NCBI RefSeq assembly: GCF_003751945.1
Contig: NZ_RJKL01000001.1
Location: forward strand, 3,100,001-3,164,000
Direction of reading: 5' to 3'
DNA from: Couchioplanes caeruleus
GTDB taxonomy: Bacteria > Actinomycetota > Actinomycetes > Mycobacteriales > Micromonosporaceae
DNA length: 64,000 bases
Below are positions 25,742 to 37,296 of the stretch, in pieces. Each line of letters begins with the position of its first letter. The first letter of the stretch is position 1. The notes below the pieces were generated by a model. It saw nothing but the letters and a program-made list of their open reading frames with translations. It had not been told where the DNA came from and searched no databases. A program made the translations under genes and the position numbers.

Positions 25742-26006
25742 GCCTTCTAAGCTGCCACTTTGTGGCTCCGCCGTCCAGGATTTCGCCCGATCCGTCCAAT
25801 TTGCGTCTCCACAAGCGACTGTCCCGCACAGACAGTCCGACCACGAGGGTCGTGACCGGGCGTTTCGCCCTTGAGGACGAGTGTCACGCGGTAGAATGGA
25901 GCACGAAAACGGTCAGACGGCGCTCGAAGTCGGCAAGCCCCATAAAGGCCGCGGATCGCCGCCCTCCCTTTTGTGAAGAAAGGACGACGACCCGTTAAAC
26001 GGACAA

Positions 26007-27635
26007 TCAGCCCATGTGGGGGTACTGCCAGGCCGTCGGCGGCTCGAACGTCTCCTTGATCGTCCGCGGCGAGACCCACCGGAGCAGGTTCAGCATCGAG
26101 CCGGCCTTGTCGTTCGTGCCGCTGCCCCGGGCCCCGCCGAAGGGCTGCTGACCCACTACCGCACCCGTCGGCTTGTCGTTGATGTAGAAGTTGCCCGCCG
26201 CGTTGCGCAGGGCCGACGACGCCCAGTCGACGATCGTGCGGTCGTTGGCGAAGATCGAGCCGGTCAGCGCGTACGGCGAGACCGACTCGGCCTGGGCTAC
26301 CGCGCCTTCGAAGTCGCCGTCGTCGTAGACGTGCACGCCGAGGATCGGGCCGAAGTACTCGGTGGTGAAGACCTCGTGCGCCGGGTCCGTCGATTCCACC
26401 AGCGTCGGGGCCACGAACCACCCCTCGCTGTCGTCGGCCGTGCCACCGGCCAGCACCGTGCAGGAGGCGCCGTTCTTGATCCGGTCCAGGGCCTCGGCGT
26501 GCTTGGCGAACGCCCGCCCGTCGATCACCGCGCCGCCGAAGGTCGACAGGTCGGTGACGTCGCCGTACTTGATCGAGGACACCGTCGCCGCGAGCCGGTC
26601 CCGCAGGCCGCCCTCCCAGATGCTGCGCGGCACGTACGCCCGCGACGCCGCCGAGCACTTCTGGCCCTGGTACTCGTACGCGCCCCGCACGAGCGCGGTG
26701 TGCAGCGCGTCCGCGTCGGCGCTGGCGTGCGCGAAGACGAAGTCCTTGCCGCCGGTCTCGCCGACCAGCCGCGGGTACGACCGGTAGCGGTCGATGTTCG
26801 AGCCGACCTCGCGCCACAGATGCCGGAAGGTGGCCGTCGAGCCGGTGAAGTGGATGCCGGCCAGGTCCGGGTCGGCGAGCGCCACGTCGGAGACGGCCAG
26901 ACCGTCGCCGGCGACCATGTTGATGACGCCCGGGGGCAGCCCGGCCGCCTCGAACAACCGCATGGTGAAGTGCGCCGAGAACTGCTGCGTCGGCGACGGC
27001 TTCCAGACCACGGTGTTGCCCATCAGCGCGGGCGCCGCCGGCAGGTTGGCCGCAATCGCGGTGAAGTTGAAGGGGGTGATCGCGTAGACGAAGCCCTCGA
27101 GCGGGCGGTGGTCGAAGCGGTTCCAGATGCCCGGCGCCGACTGCGGCTGCTCGCTGAGGATCTGCTCGCCGAAGGCCACGTTGAAGCGCAGGAAATCGAT
27201 CAGCTCGCAGGCGGCGTCGATCTCGGCCTGGTACGCGGACTTCGACTGGCCGAGGATCGTGGCCGCGTTGAGGGTGTCCCGCCAGCCGCCCGCCAGCATC
27301 TCCGCCGCACGCAGGAAGACGGCGGCGCGCTCGCTGTAGGGCAGGGCACGCCAGCCCGGGGCGGCGCGCTTGGCGGCGGCCACGGCGGCCGCGGCGTCCT
27401 CGTGGGTCGAGTTGCCGGTGACGCCGAGCACGTGGTGCCGGTTGTGCGGCTGCACGACCTCGATCCGCTCGCCGCCGCCCATCCGCTGCACGCCGTCGAT
27501 CGTGTTGGTCAGCTCCAGGCGCTCGGCAGCAAGAGCCTCGACTCGTGCTTGCAGCGAGATGCGCTCGGGGCTGCCGGGCGCATATCCGCGAACGGGCTCA
27601 TTCCGCGGCACCGGCACGGAAAAGTGGGCGTCCAT
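26007..27635 (-). CDS. pruA: L-glutamate gamma-semialdehyde (P5C) dehydrogenase
   Basis: A 542-residue aldehyde dehydrogenase of the P5C type. It shows the N-terminal PVPRNEPVRGYAPGSPERIS, NAD-site ITPFNFTAIAANLPAAPALM, general base in GETGGKDFVFAH, and catalytic cysteine in YEYQGQKCSAASRAYVP. It oxidises glutamate semialdehyde to glutamate in proline breakdown. GAGGAG stands 6 nt before the ATG at 27635. No proline dehydrogenase gene is adjacent, unlike in many actinobacteria. Confidence 0.93.
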   Translation of the reverse strand: MDAHFSVPVPRNEPVRGYAPGSPERISLQARVEALAAERLELTNTIDGVQRMGGGERIEVVQPHNRHHVLGVTGNSTHEDAAAAVAAAKRAAPGWRALPYSERAAVFLRAAEMLAGGWRDTLNAATILGQSKSAYQAEIDAACELIDFLRFNVAFGEQILSEQPQSAPGIWNRFDHRPLEGFVYAITPFNFTAIAANLPAAPALMGNTVVWKPSPTQQFSAHFTMRLFEAAGLPPGVINMVAGDGLAVSDVALADPDLAGIHFTGSTATFRHLWREVGSNIDRYRSYPRLVGETGGKDFVFAHASADADALHTALVRGAYEYQGQKCSAASRAYVPRSIWEGGLRDRLAATVSSIKYGDVTDLSTFGGAVIDGRAFAKHAEALDRIKNGASCTVLAGGTADDSEGWFVAPTLVESTDPAHEVFTTEYFGPILGVHVYDDGDFEGAVAQAESVSPYALTGSIFANDRTIVDWASSALRNAAGNFYINDKPTGAVVGQQPFGGARGSGTNDKAGSMLNLLRWVSPRTIKETFEPPTAWQYPHMG

Positions 27636-27762
27636 CACGTACTCCTCGACTTTGAGGGGGCAACTGGGCCGACATTGTGTGTCGCGCGGCTCCATCCTCG
27701 CACGCGCGGGGTGCCCTCCCGGGGGGTCGGAGGTGTCGGTGCCTCCGCGTACCCTGAGGCCC

Positions 27763-28815
27763 ATGAGTGAGGCGGACAGCGAGGTCACGAAGGGCAAAGC
27801 AGCCCAGGAGGGGCCGGAAAGGGCGTCCTCGCCCGGCATCGTCCTGGCGGTCGCCGGCCTGCTGTGGACGGCCGCGATGATCTGGTCGGCGCGGGCCTCC
27901 ATCACCCGCCACACGAACGCCGAGATGGAGGTCACCTCCACCGCGTACGCGATGCCCGGCGCGGTCTCCGCGAGCCTCGTCGCCGGCGCGGCCGTCGCCC
28001 TGGCGGTCCGGGCGTTCCTCGCCCGCAACGGCCGCGAGCCCGGCGCCACCGTGCGCTTCGTCCTCGCGACCGGAGCCGGTCTCGCGGTCGGCCTCCTCGG
28101 CGCCCTGGCGTTCTTCACGATCAACACCGAGGGCTGGATCTACGCCGTCGTCGCCGGCACCGTCGCGGCCGCGGCGACGATCGGCGGCGCGCTGGCCGGC
28201 TTCCGCTACCCCCGCGTGACCGCGGCCGCCTGCGCGGGCGCGATCGCCGTGTTCCTCGTCCGGATCCTGCTCACCTTCGCGCAGGACACGCTCCTGCCTG
28301 CGCTCGGCGCGGGCGACACCGCGGCCTCACAGGCGAGCGCCGCGGGCTACTTCGGCTTCGTGCAGGGCGCGCTCGGCGGCCTGGCGGCCGGGCTCGTCAC
28401 CCACCGGCTGATGCGCCACGCCCGCCGCCGCAGCGGCACCGACGTGAAGTGGCCGCTCTACGCCCTCGCAGGCGCGGGACCGGGCCTGCTGCTGGTCGTC
28501 TCCGAGCTGCTCACGCGTACGGCGGGAGCACGCGTCCTGGAGCTCGCCGGCAAGATCAGCGAGCTGGAGCTGACCGTGCAGCAGGTGCTGAGCGGGACGC
28601 GGCTCAACATCGCGCTGGTGGTGCTCTTCGTGGGGACGTTCACCGCGATGATCGCGGTGGGGCGGACTCTCGGCTCCCCCGCCGACCCGTCCGCATCCGC
28701 CTCGGCGACGACCGCCGTGTCGGCGCCCACCCAGGCCCCGGCCGACCCCGAGGAGATCGAGCGCGCGGCCCGGGCCGAGGACACCGAGCCGGTCGGCAGC
28801 CAGAAGGACGACTGA
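27763..28815 (+). CDS. Conserved membrane protein of unknown function
   Basis: A 350-residue protein with about eight hydrophobic segments (GIVLAVAGLLWTAAMIW, FVLATGAGLAVGLLGALAFF, IYAVVAGTVAAAATIGGALA and others). A short acidic N-terminus and a 50-residue acidic, Pro/Ala-rich C-terminal tail face the cytoplasm or are disordered. No transporter motif is recognised. TACCCT lies 7 nt before the ATG, so it is probably leaderless. It is divergent from pruA. Confidence 0.7.
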   Translation: MSEADSEVTKGKAAQEGPERASSPGIVLAVAGLLWTAAMIWSARASITRHTNAEMEVTSTAYAMPGAVSASLVAGAAVALAVRAFLARNGREPGATVRFVLATGAGLAVGLLGALAFFTINTEGWIYAVVAGTVAAAATIGGALAGFRYPRVTAAACAGAIAVFLVRILLTFAQDTLLPALGAGDTAASQASAAGYFGFVQGALGGLAAGLVTHRLMRHARRRSGTDVKWPLYALAGAGPGLLLVVSELLTRTAGARVLELAGKISELELTVQQVLSGTRLNIALVVLFVGTFTAMIAVGRTLGSPADPSASASATTAVSAPTQAPADPEEIERAARAEDTEPVGSQKDD

Positions 28816-28864
28816 CCCGGCCCGAGCCCGGGCGCCGACGGCTTCGGGCCGCTTGCATGGCCCG

Positions 28865-29380
28865 TCAGATCAGCTCGTCGATCTCGCTGACGGCATACCA
28901 CTCGAGCTCGTGGTCCTCGGCGCCGTCGACGGTGAACTGGGCGTCCGGATCGCCGGCCAGCGCCTCGTCGACCACCTCCGCGGCGTCGGCGACCGCCTCG
29001 GCGGCGTCGGTGCCGTCCACGTGGATGGACGCGACCTCCTTGATGGAGATCGGGTGCGGCAGCCGCACGGTGCTCGACCCCAGCTCGACGTCCTCCCGGA
29101 CCAGCCCGGCCGAGGCCACGTCGGCCGACACCACCACCCTCCGGCGCGGGGCATCCGGATCGTGCCGCAGCAATTGGAGGGCGGCCTGGGCGGCCCGGGT
29201 GAAGGCGACGTACTCCAGTTCCTCCTCGTCACCCTCCGCGTACCACTCGCGGAGCGCGGGGGTGACGGCGTGCGCGACCACCGGGCCATCGCCGAGCCGG
29301 CCGGAGTCCCGGAGGGCGGCCAGCATCGGCACGGTGGCGGGCACATAGACCCGGACCAGATCGGTGATCGGCACTCTCAT
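28865..29380 (-). CDS. Conserved actinobacterial protein (DUF6912-like)
   Basis: A 171-residue acidic cytoplasmic protein beginning [20 protein letters not shown] and containing [20 protein letters not shown] and a C-terminal acidic end [11 protein letters not shown]. It resembles short proteins conserved in actinobacteria; the DUF label is from memory and uncertain. It has no motif for catalysis. It converges on the membrane-protein gene, whose stop is 49 nt away. Confidence 0.6.
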   Translation of the reverse strand: MRVPITDLVRVYVPATVPMLAALRDSGRLGDGPVVAHAVTPALREWYAEGDEEELEYVAFTRAAQAALQLLRHDPDAPRRRVVVSADVASAGLVREDVELGSSTVRLPHPISIKEVASIHVDGTDAAEAVADAAEVVDEALAGDPDAQFTVDGAEDHELEWYAVSEIDELI

Positions 29381-29480
29381 CCCCCTGGGCGACTCGACCG
29401 TCCCTGTAGTACACCGCCGCGCACGCTACCGGATGACCCTTTCCCACCGCGGACTCTGGGGATCCTGGGCCGCAGTCACA

Positions 29481-29497
29481 AGCAAACGGTGGCAAAC
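29481..29497 (+). promoter_or_regulatory. Direct repeat (A/G)GCAAAC, 10-bp phase
   Basis: AGCAAAC at 29481 and GGCAAAC at 29491 lie on the same face of the helix, about 40 nt before the HTH gene. A near-copy stands before the next gene. It may be an operator for the HTH protein. Confidence 0.45.
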
Positions 29498-29537
29498 TAA
29501 GGGTCCGTCAGCGCCGCACCGACGACCGGAGGACCCC

Positions 29538-29765
29538 GTGGAGGCCAGGTTCATGCTGCTGTCCGACGTGGCGGCCGAGCTGAACGTGTCCGACTCGCAG
29601 GTCTACCACATGGTCCGCAGCGGAGAGCTTCCCGCCATCAAGATCGGTGGGCGCGGACAGTGGCGGGTGGAGCGGGCGAAGCTCGAGGAATACATCGAGC
29701 GGAAGTACACGGAGACGGCGGCGTGGGTGCACGAGAACCCGCTGACCGAGCGCGACGCCGACTGA
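29538..29765 (+). CDS. Excisionase/BldC-like MerR-type helix-turn-helix protein
   Basis: A 75-residue protein whose whole length is one winged-helix domain: LLSDVAAELNVSDSQVYHMV (helix-turn-helix), RSGELPAIKIGGRGQWRVER (wing) and an acidic tail. The fold is that of excisionase and BldC proteins, which bind direct repeats as head-to-tail oligomers. GGAGGA precedes GTG 29538. Phased direct repeats stand before this gene and the next, so self-regulation and control of the neighbour are likely. The position near the Rv3235-like gene and secA is conserved in actinobacteria to my knowledge. Confidence 0.8.
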   Translation: MEARFMLLSDVAAELNVSDSQVYHMVRSGELPAIKIGGRGQWRVERAKLEEYIERKYTETAAWVHENPLTERDAD

Positions 29766-29838
29766 ATCTCGCCGGTTTCCACAGGATCCGAAGCTGGCAT
29801 TGACGCTCCTCGACGCCCTCGGGACACTCCTTGTCGTA

Positions 29839-29855
29839 GGCAAACGAAGGCAAAC
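29839..29855 (+). promoter_or_regulatory. Direct repeat GGCAAAC, 10-bp phase
   Basis: GGCAAAC at 29839 and 29849, separated by GAA, is the same arrangement as at 29481. It lies 20 nt before the Rv3235-like gene. Confidence 0.45.
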
Positions 29856-29874
29856 GCAAGGATCGGGGTGCGAC

Positions 29875-30516
29875 ATGGCAATGGCCACCTGGGAGACGCA
29901 GCGGATGGCACCGGCGATCCGGCTCCGCCGAGCACCGCGCTGCGACACACCCTTCGACGACGAGCGCGAGGCCGATCCGTGGTGGTCACCGCACCAGTTG
30001 GCCCTGGAGTGGCCCCGCCTCCCCGTGGCGACCCCCACCCCGTCCCGGCAGTCCCCGCCGGCCCGCCCGACGGCGGCGTCCGGTGTGTCCGCCGACGCCA
30101 AGCTGGCGGTCCGCAGATTCGTGCACTCCTGCGTCGAGGTCCTCAACGGCTACCGTCCGGCGACACACCTCCGAAGGCTCGCCCAGCCCCGCGAGGCCGC
30201 GGCCGTGGTGGCCCAGGGCGTCGCGGCGGCCCACAAGGTCGCACAGACCCGCCGCAGGAGGCTCGAGCCTCACCCTCCCGGCCGTTTCCGGGCTCGCCGC
30301 CCCGTGCCGGTGGCGGTGGTCAGGTCCAGCCTCTGCGAACCTCGCCCCGGCGCGGTGGAGGCCGCCGCCGTGCTGGTCGTCGACGACCGCACCCTGGCGA
30401 TGGCCTTCCGCCTGGAGCAACGCCTTCCCGGGTCGGCCGCCCCGCTGCCTCGCCCCGGTGCCCCGTGTCCTGCGGACGACCAAGCCTGGCTGGCGACCGT
30501 CCTCCGCCTGATCTGA
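29875..30516 (+). CDS. Rv3235-family protein
   Basis: A 213-residue basic protein. The first 75 residues are Pro/Arg-rich and disordered. The conserved part (DAKLAVRRFVHSCVEVLNGY, RPATHLRRL, then VVRSSLCEPRPGAVEAAAVL and LAMAFRLEQR) matches actinobacterial Rv3235-like proteins encoded close to secA. Its function is unknown. The ATG at 29875 is used; a second ATG follows two codons later. The phased GGCAAAC repeats just upstream tie it to the HTH gene. It converges on secA. Confidence 0.75.
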   Translation: MAMATWETQRMAPAIRLRRAPRCDTPFDDEREADPWWSPHQLALEWPRLPVATPTPSRQSPPARPTAASGVSADAKLAVRRFVHSCVEVLNGYRPATHLRRLAQPREAAAVVAQGVAAAHKVAQTRRRRLEPHPPGRFRARRPVPVAVVRSSLCEPRPGAVEAAAVLVVDDRTLAMAFRLEQRLPGSAAPLPRPGAPCPADDQAWLATVLRLI

Positions 30517-30588
30517 CCACGCAGCCCCCGGGGCGTCCGCTGTGCGGCAGAGGCGGCGGCCGTCCTGGGTTCCACGCGCCCGGAACGG

Positions 30589-30629
30589 AAAACACCCGGC
30601 CTCCACGAGCGACTCGTGGAGGCCGGGTG
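30589..30629 (-). terminator. Rho-independent terminator of secA
   Basis: A perfect 17-bp stem (CACCCGGCCTCCACGAG and its complement) with a 3-nt loop. On the minus strand it is followed at once by TTTT. It lies 16 nt after the secA stop. Confidence 0.93.
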
Positions 30630-30645
30630 CGGAAAGCTCGACGGA

Positions 30646-33540
<2,895 letters not shown>

Positions 33541-33886
33541 GGGTCAACGCTCCCCTAGACGGTCTGCCGAACCATCGTAGGCGTCTTCCCTGGGGCGCCG
33601 TGACCCGAGCCTCCGAGTAACCTCGCAAAGAGGACGAAATAGGGCTGAGAGTTCGCTGACAGCGCATCTTTGCGGACGCCGCAACCCGGCGGCGTCCTCG
33701 CGCGTCGCCAGCGCCGGGATGACCGTTCGGCCGGCCGACTGACCCGCCCGCGGCGGCCGGGAACGCCGAGGTCGGCTCCCGGGCGTGTCAGAATCCGGCC
33801 CGACCGACGGTCTGTCGTGGCAGGCCGTGACGACTCGACGGCGAGCGGCGGCTGCCGGGCGACGTCGCTGCGAAAGGTGACTCGAC

Positions 33887-35020
33887 GTGATCGTTCCCGC
33901 GATCCCTTGCGACGGCGTACGGTTGCGCGTCCTGCGCCCGGAGGACCTGGACGACCTGCTGGCCTGCTACAACGACCCGGACATGCGCCGCTTCACGACG
34001 GTGCTGCCGGTGCCGTTCACCCGCGAGCACGCCGACGAGTACATCCACGATCTGGCGCCGCGGATGTTCGCCGCCGGCGGCGGTCTCTACGCGGTGGCCG
34101 ATCCGGTCACCGACCGGCTGCTCGGCGGCGTCGGCATCGACCGGCTGCAGCCCGGCCGGGCGCAGGCCGAGATCGGCTACTGGACCGGGACGTGGGCCCG
34201 CCGCCGCGGCGTGGCCACGGCCGCGGTCCGCGCACTGGCCGGGCACGCGTTCGACACCGGGCTGGCCCGGCTGGAGTTGCTCACGCACCGGGAGAACGCG
34301 GCGAGTCAGCGGGTCGCACTGGCGGCCGGCTTCCGGCCCGAGGGCGTACGCCGGGCGGCCCTGCCCGGCCACGACGACGCTCGCGACGACGCGCTGGCGT
34401 ACGCCCGCCTGGCCGACGACCCGCCGGGACCGGTCGAGCGACTGCTGCCCGACCTGCCCGGCGGCGAGCTCACCGACGGCGTGGTGACCCTGCGCCCGCT
34501 CGCCGGCTCGGACCTCGCCTTCTACGCCGAGTTGCACTCGCAGGAAGACGTGGTCGCGACCACCGTGCCGCCCGTGCCGCCCAGTCCCGAGGAGATGCGG
34601 CGCCGCTGCGCGTGGTCCGCCTCGCGCTGGCTGGCCGGCGACCGCGCGGACCTGGTCATCGTCGACACCGCCACGGGTACGCCGACCGGTGAGATCGGCC
34701 TCTACTACCAGGAGCCGGGCACCGGCCAGGCGATGATCGGCTACAGCATGCTGGCCGCCTGGCGGGGCCGCGGCTATCCCACGCGCGCGGCCCAGCTCCT
34801 GTCTCTGTGGGCGTTCGCCGAGACCGGGATCGCCCGCCTCATCGCGGGTGCCCTGCCGACGAACGTCGGATCACAACGGGTCCTCGAGAAGGCGGGGTTC
34901 AAGCGGGAGGCGTACCTGCGCTCGCGCCTGCCCGGAGCCGGAGGACGCCGCAGCGACGACGTCCAGTTCGCCCTCCTGGCGGAGGATCTCCTCACCGAGG
35001 GCCCCCGCCTCGACGGCTGA
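33887..35020 (+). CDS. Tandem GNAT acetyltransferase (two RimJ-like domains)
   Basis: A 377-residue protein with two complete GNAT domains. Domain 1 (about 8-185): VRLRVLRPEDLDDLLACYND, EIGYWTGTWARRRGVATAAV. Domain 2 (about 197-370): VTLRPLAGSDLAFYAELHSQ, MIGYSMLAAWRGRGYPTRAA. Both keep the R/Q-x-x-G-x-G/A acetyl-CoA loop in RRRGVA and RGRGYP. RimJ/RimL-type enzymes acetylate protein N-termini or small amines; two fused copies suggest internal pairing in place of a dimer. The substrate is unknown. AAAGGTGA precedes GTG 33887. The 346-nt gap before it holds only a small 8-bp hairpin at 33674-33697. Confidence 0.85.
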   Translation: MIVPAIPCDGVRLRVLRPEDLDDLLACYNDPDMRRFTTVLPVPFTREHADEYIHDLAPRMFAAGGGLYAVADPVTDRLLGGVGIDRLQPGRAQAEIGYWTGTWARRRGVATAAVRALAGHAFDTGLARLELLTHRENAASQRVALAAGFRPEGVRRAALPGHDDARDDALAYARLADDPPGPVERLLPDLPGGELTDGVVTLRPLAGSDLAFYAELHSQEDVVATTVPPVPPSPEEMRRRCAWSASRWLAGDRADLVIVDTATGTPTGEIGLYYQEPGTGQAMIGYSMLAAWRGRGYPTRAAQLLSLWAFAETGIARLIAGALPTNVGSQRVLEKAGFKREAYLRSRLPGAGGRRSDDVQFALLAEDLLTEGPRLDG

Positions 35021-35106
35021 CGCGATCACCGCGCCCTGAGCGGTGACCGGTGCGGAACCCGACCTCGCTCATGAACGGCGGCGACCTCGCTTGCGCCCGG
35101 CACCGG

Positions 35107-35150
35107 CCGCGCTCGCGGGCGGCACCGACCGCGCTCGCGGGCGGCACCGA
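35107..35150. repeat. 22-bp tandem repeat, two copies
   Basis: The unit CCGCGCTCGCGGGCGGCACC plus GA occurs twice head to tail in the gap between the tandem GNAT gene and hpf. I see no gene there. Confidence 0.85.
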
Positions 35151-35160
35151 CCTCCGGGGG

Positions 35161-35252
35161 CGGGATCCCCGCCGACCGGAGGGATGCCATCACGGGACGG
35201 CCATGGTGTCGCCGACACCGGCCCTCCGGCACGGGATCCCCGCCGACCGGAG
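35161..35252. repeat. 21-bp direct repeat, two copies 71 bp apart
   Basis: CGGGATCCCCGCCGACCGGA followed by G occurs at 35161 and at 35232, in the same GNAT-hpf gap. Confidence 0.85.
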
Positions 35253-35273
35253 AAAGGCCGTCATGCGCAGAGG

Positions 35274-35894
35274 TCAGGCACTCGCTTCCAAGCTGAGGAT
35301 GCCGTAGTCGTAGCCGCGTCGCCGGTAGACGACGCTGGGCCGGCCGCTCTCCTTGTCGTGGAAGAGATAGAAGTCGTGGCCGACGAGCTCCATCTGGAAG
35401 AGAGCGTCGTCGACGGTCATCGGGTCCGCGGGGTGCTCCTTCTCGCGGACGATGCGCCACGGCTGGTTGTCATCGTGCTCCGCCAGTTCGATGGCGGCGG
35501 CGGTGTCCTCGACCGGCGGCGCGAGGCCCGGCAGGTCGGTCGGCAGACCGGCGGTGGCGGCGGCCACGGATACCGGCGCGTGGCGTCCGCGGTGCACGCG
35601 CCGGCGATCAGCGGCGCGGCGCAGACGGCCGTCGAGCTTGTTGATGGCGCCGTCCAAGGCGGCGTAGAAATCCTTGGCTGTGGCTTCGGCCCGGATGACT
35701 GGCCCACGGGTCACGACCGTGATTTCGACGCGCTGGCAGTTGTCGGACTGCCGTGGGTTGCGCTCGTGGAAAAGTTCCACGTCGACCCTGATCAGCTTCT
35801 GGTCGTAGCGCTCCACTTTTGCCAGCTTGTCGGCGACATGTTCCCGGTAGTGATCGGGAACCTCTACGTTGCGGCCCTTGACGACAATGTCCAC
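35274..35894 (-). CDS. hpf: Long-form ribosome hibernation promoting factor
   Basis: A 206-residue protein. Residues 1-100 are the S30AE/YfiA domain that binds the decoding site (DIVVKGRNVEVPDHYREHVA, EATAKDFYAALDGAINKLDG). A flexible linker follows, then the C-terminal dimerisation domain (DDALFQMELVGHDFYLFHDK, VVYRRRGYDYGILSLE). It joins 70S ribosomes into inactive dimers in resting cells. GTG 35894 has GGGGGAGG 8 nt upstream. Its position between secA and comF matches Rv3241c. Confidence 0.95.
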   Translation of the reverse strand: MDIVVKGRNVEVPDHYREHVADKLAKVERYDQKLIRVDVELFHERNPRQSDNCQRVEITVVTRGPVIRAEATAKDFYAALDGAINKLDGRLRRAADRRRVHRGRHAPVSVAAATAGLPTDLPGLAPPVEDTAAAIELAEHDDNQPWRIVREKEHPADPMTVDDALFQMELVGHDFYLFHDKESGRPSVVYRRRGYDYGILSLEASA

Positions 35895-36052
35895 TCGTGA
35901 CCTCCCCCAACGTTTGCACTTCGACGCGGTGGTGCGGGTATCGGTGACGCGGGGGAACACGGAGCAATCCCACGCACATGACCGATACGGCTTACGAGGA
36001 CACTCCTTTCCGGTGCGGCGGGTCAGAATCTGGTCGACTTCGCTCCGGTGGC

Positions 36053-36074
36053 GGGTGAGCGAGCTCGCTCACCC
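36053..36074. repeat. Perfect 22-bp palindrome
   Basis: GGGTGAGCGAG followed immediately by its exact complement, 14 nt after the comF stop and 159 nt before the hpf start. It could be a loop-less terminator stem for comF or a binding site in the hpf promoter region. Confidence 0.8.
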
Positions 36075-36088
36075 TCGTCACCATGACG

Positions 36089-36916
36089 CTAACCTGCCGA
36101 CGCCCGCCCGTCACCCCTCGTTCGGGGAACGGATCCGGGGACTTTCGTCCCTGGCGCCGCTCGGACACGGGCCCCGTCCCGCACCGGTCCGCGCACCTTG
36201 CGCAGCCGCGTCGCCGCTAGCACTGCAGCACCCGCGACCTGCATGTCCGCCTCCCGGAGCCGTCCCGTCACCGCGGCCAGCGTGGCCCCGGTCGTGACGA
36301 TGTCGTCGACCACTATCAGGGTGCCTCCGATCGTCGGCCGCCGCCGCGGAATACGGATCCGGGTACCCCTGATTCGCAGGGAATTCTCAGCGGCCGCCGC
36401 TCGTTCGGCTACCGTGAGTGACACAGAGTCGGCCCGCGGGAGCGCCCGAAGCACCCGCCCGGCATCAGCCTGCCAACCGGCCACTCGCAGCCGACACACC
36501 GCGTGTGCGGCCAGTCGCGCCATGTGATCGCCTCCGCGCTCCCGCGCCGCGCTCGCGGTGGACGGAACCGGCACCACCAGCAGGGGTACGCTCCGGCCAC
36601 CGCCCGCACGAACCGCCGCCTCCACGACCGCCCCGGCGAGCAATGCCCCCAGGGGACGGGCGAGCCGGTACCGCTGCCGTTCCTTGTACGCCAGCAGCAC
36701 CCCGCGAAGCGCGCCGGTGTAGGCACCGACGGCCACGCAGCCGGGCATGCCGGGCGGCGGGGGCTCGGGCATCGTCGGGTACGGCCGCAGCGCCTCCAGG
36801 ACCGCCACACAGGCCTCGCAGGTGCCGTGCCGCAACGCCACCCGCTCCCCGCCACAGCCGGCACAGGCGCTCGGCAGCACGAGATCGGCGAGGTCGGCGG
36901 CGAGCAACCTCATCAT
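36089..36916 (-). CDS. ComF-family phosphoribosyltransferase-like protein
   Basis: A 275-residue protein. The N-terminal zinc-finger-like part has CAGCGGERVALRHGTCEACV. The C-terminal phosphoribosyltransferase domain has VPLLVVPVPSTASAARERGG and the PRPP loop TLIVVDDIVTTGATLAAVTG. ComF proteins take part in DNA uptake in some bacteria; in actinobacteria their role is unclear. The last 50 residues are an extra basic tail. The start may be ATG 36916 or 36913. It lies between hpf and lpqB like Rv3242c. The 380 nt upstream of it hold only tandem repeats. Confidence 0.85.
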   Translation of the reverse strand: MMRLLAADLADLVLPSACAGCGGERVALRHGTCEACVAVLEALRPYPTMPEPPPPGMPGCVAVGAYTGALRGVLLAYKERQRYRLARPLGALLAGAVVEAAVRAGGGRSVPLLVVPVPSTASAARERGGDHMARLAAHAVCRLRVAGWQADAGRVLRALPRADSVSLTVAERAAAAENSLRIRGTRIRIPRRRPTIGGTLIVVDDIVTTGATLAAVTGRLREADMQVAGAAVLAATRLRKVRGPVRDGARVRAAPGTKVPGSVPRTRGDGRASAG

Positions 36917-37170
36917 GCCTGCCCCCGTGAATCGCGAGGTGAGGCTGCGAGACGACCGTGCCGAGCCCGAGACGAGGCGAGCCTCGGCCCGCCGGAATCC
37001 CCGACCGGGATCCCCGCACCCCGCCCGCCCGAAATCGGCACCGCCATGCTGAAACCCGCCCTATCGCAGTTTCGAACCCGCCTCGCGGCCACTGACGCCG
37101 CACCGGCAACCCCCGGCACGCCAGACCGGCAGCCCGCGGAATACCGGGCCGGCAGCCCGCCGAACACCGC

Positions 37171-37248
37171 AGCCAGCAGCGCACCCGCACGGCACACCGC
37201 ACCCAGCAGCGCACCCGCACGGCACACCGCACTCGCACGGCACACCGC
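37171..37248. repeat. 30-bp tandem repeat, 2.6 copies
   Basis: The unit AGCCAGCAGCGCACCCGCAC + GGCACACCGC is repeated at 37171 and 37201 with one mismatch, then partly again. It lies between lpqB and comF. Confidence 0.85.
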
Positions 37249-37296
37249 ATCGGCAGTCCGCGGACCCGAGCGCTCGCCGGCTGACCCGTGCCGCGG

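Noticed and set aside
25871..25980. TTGAGG/TAGAAT promoter and a 26-codon ORF between the PadR and pruA genes.
   Set aside because: The spacing is only 15 nt and the ATG overlaps the -10 element; too weak to list.
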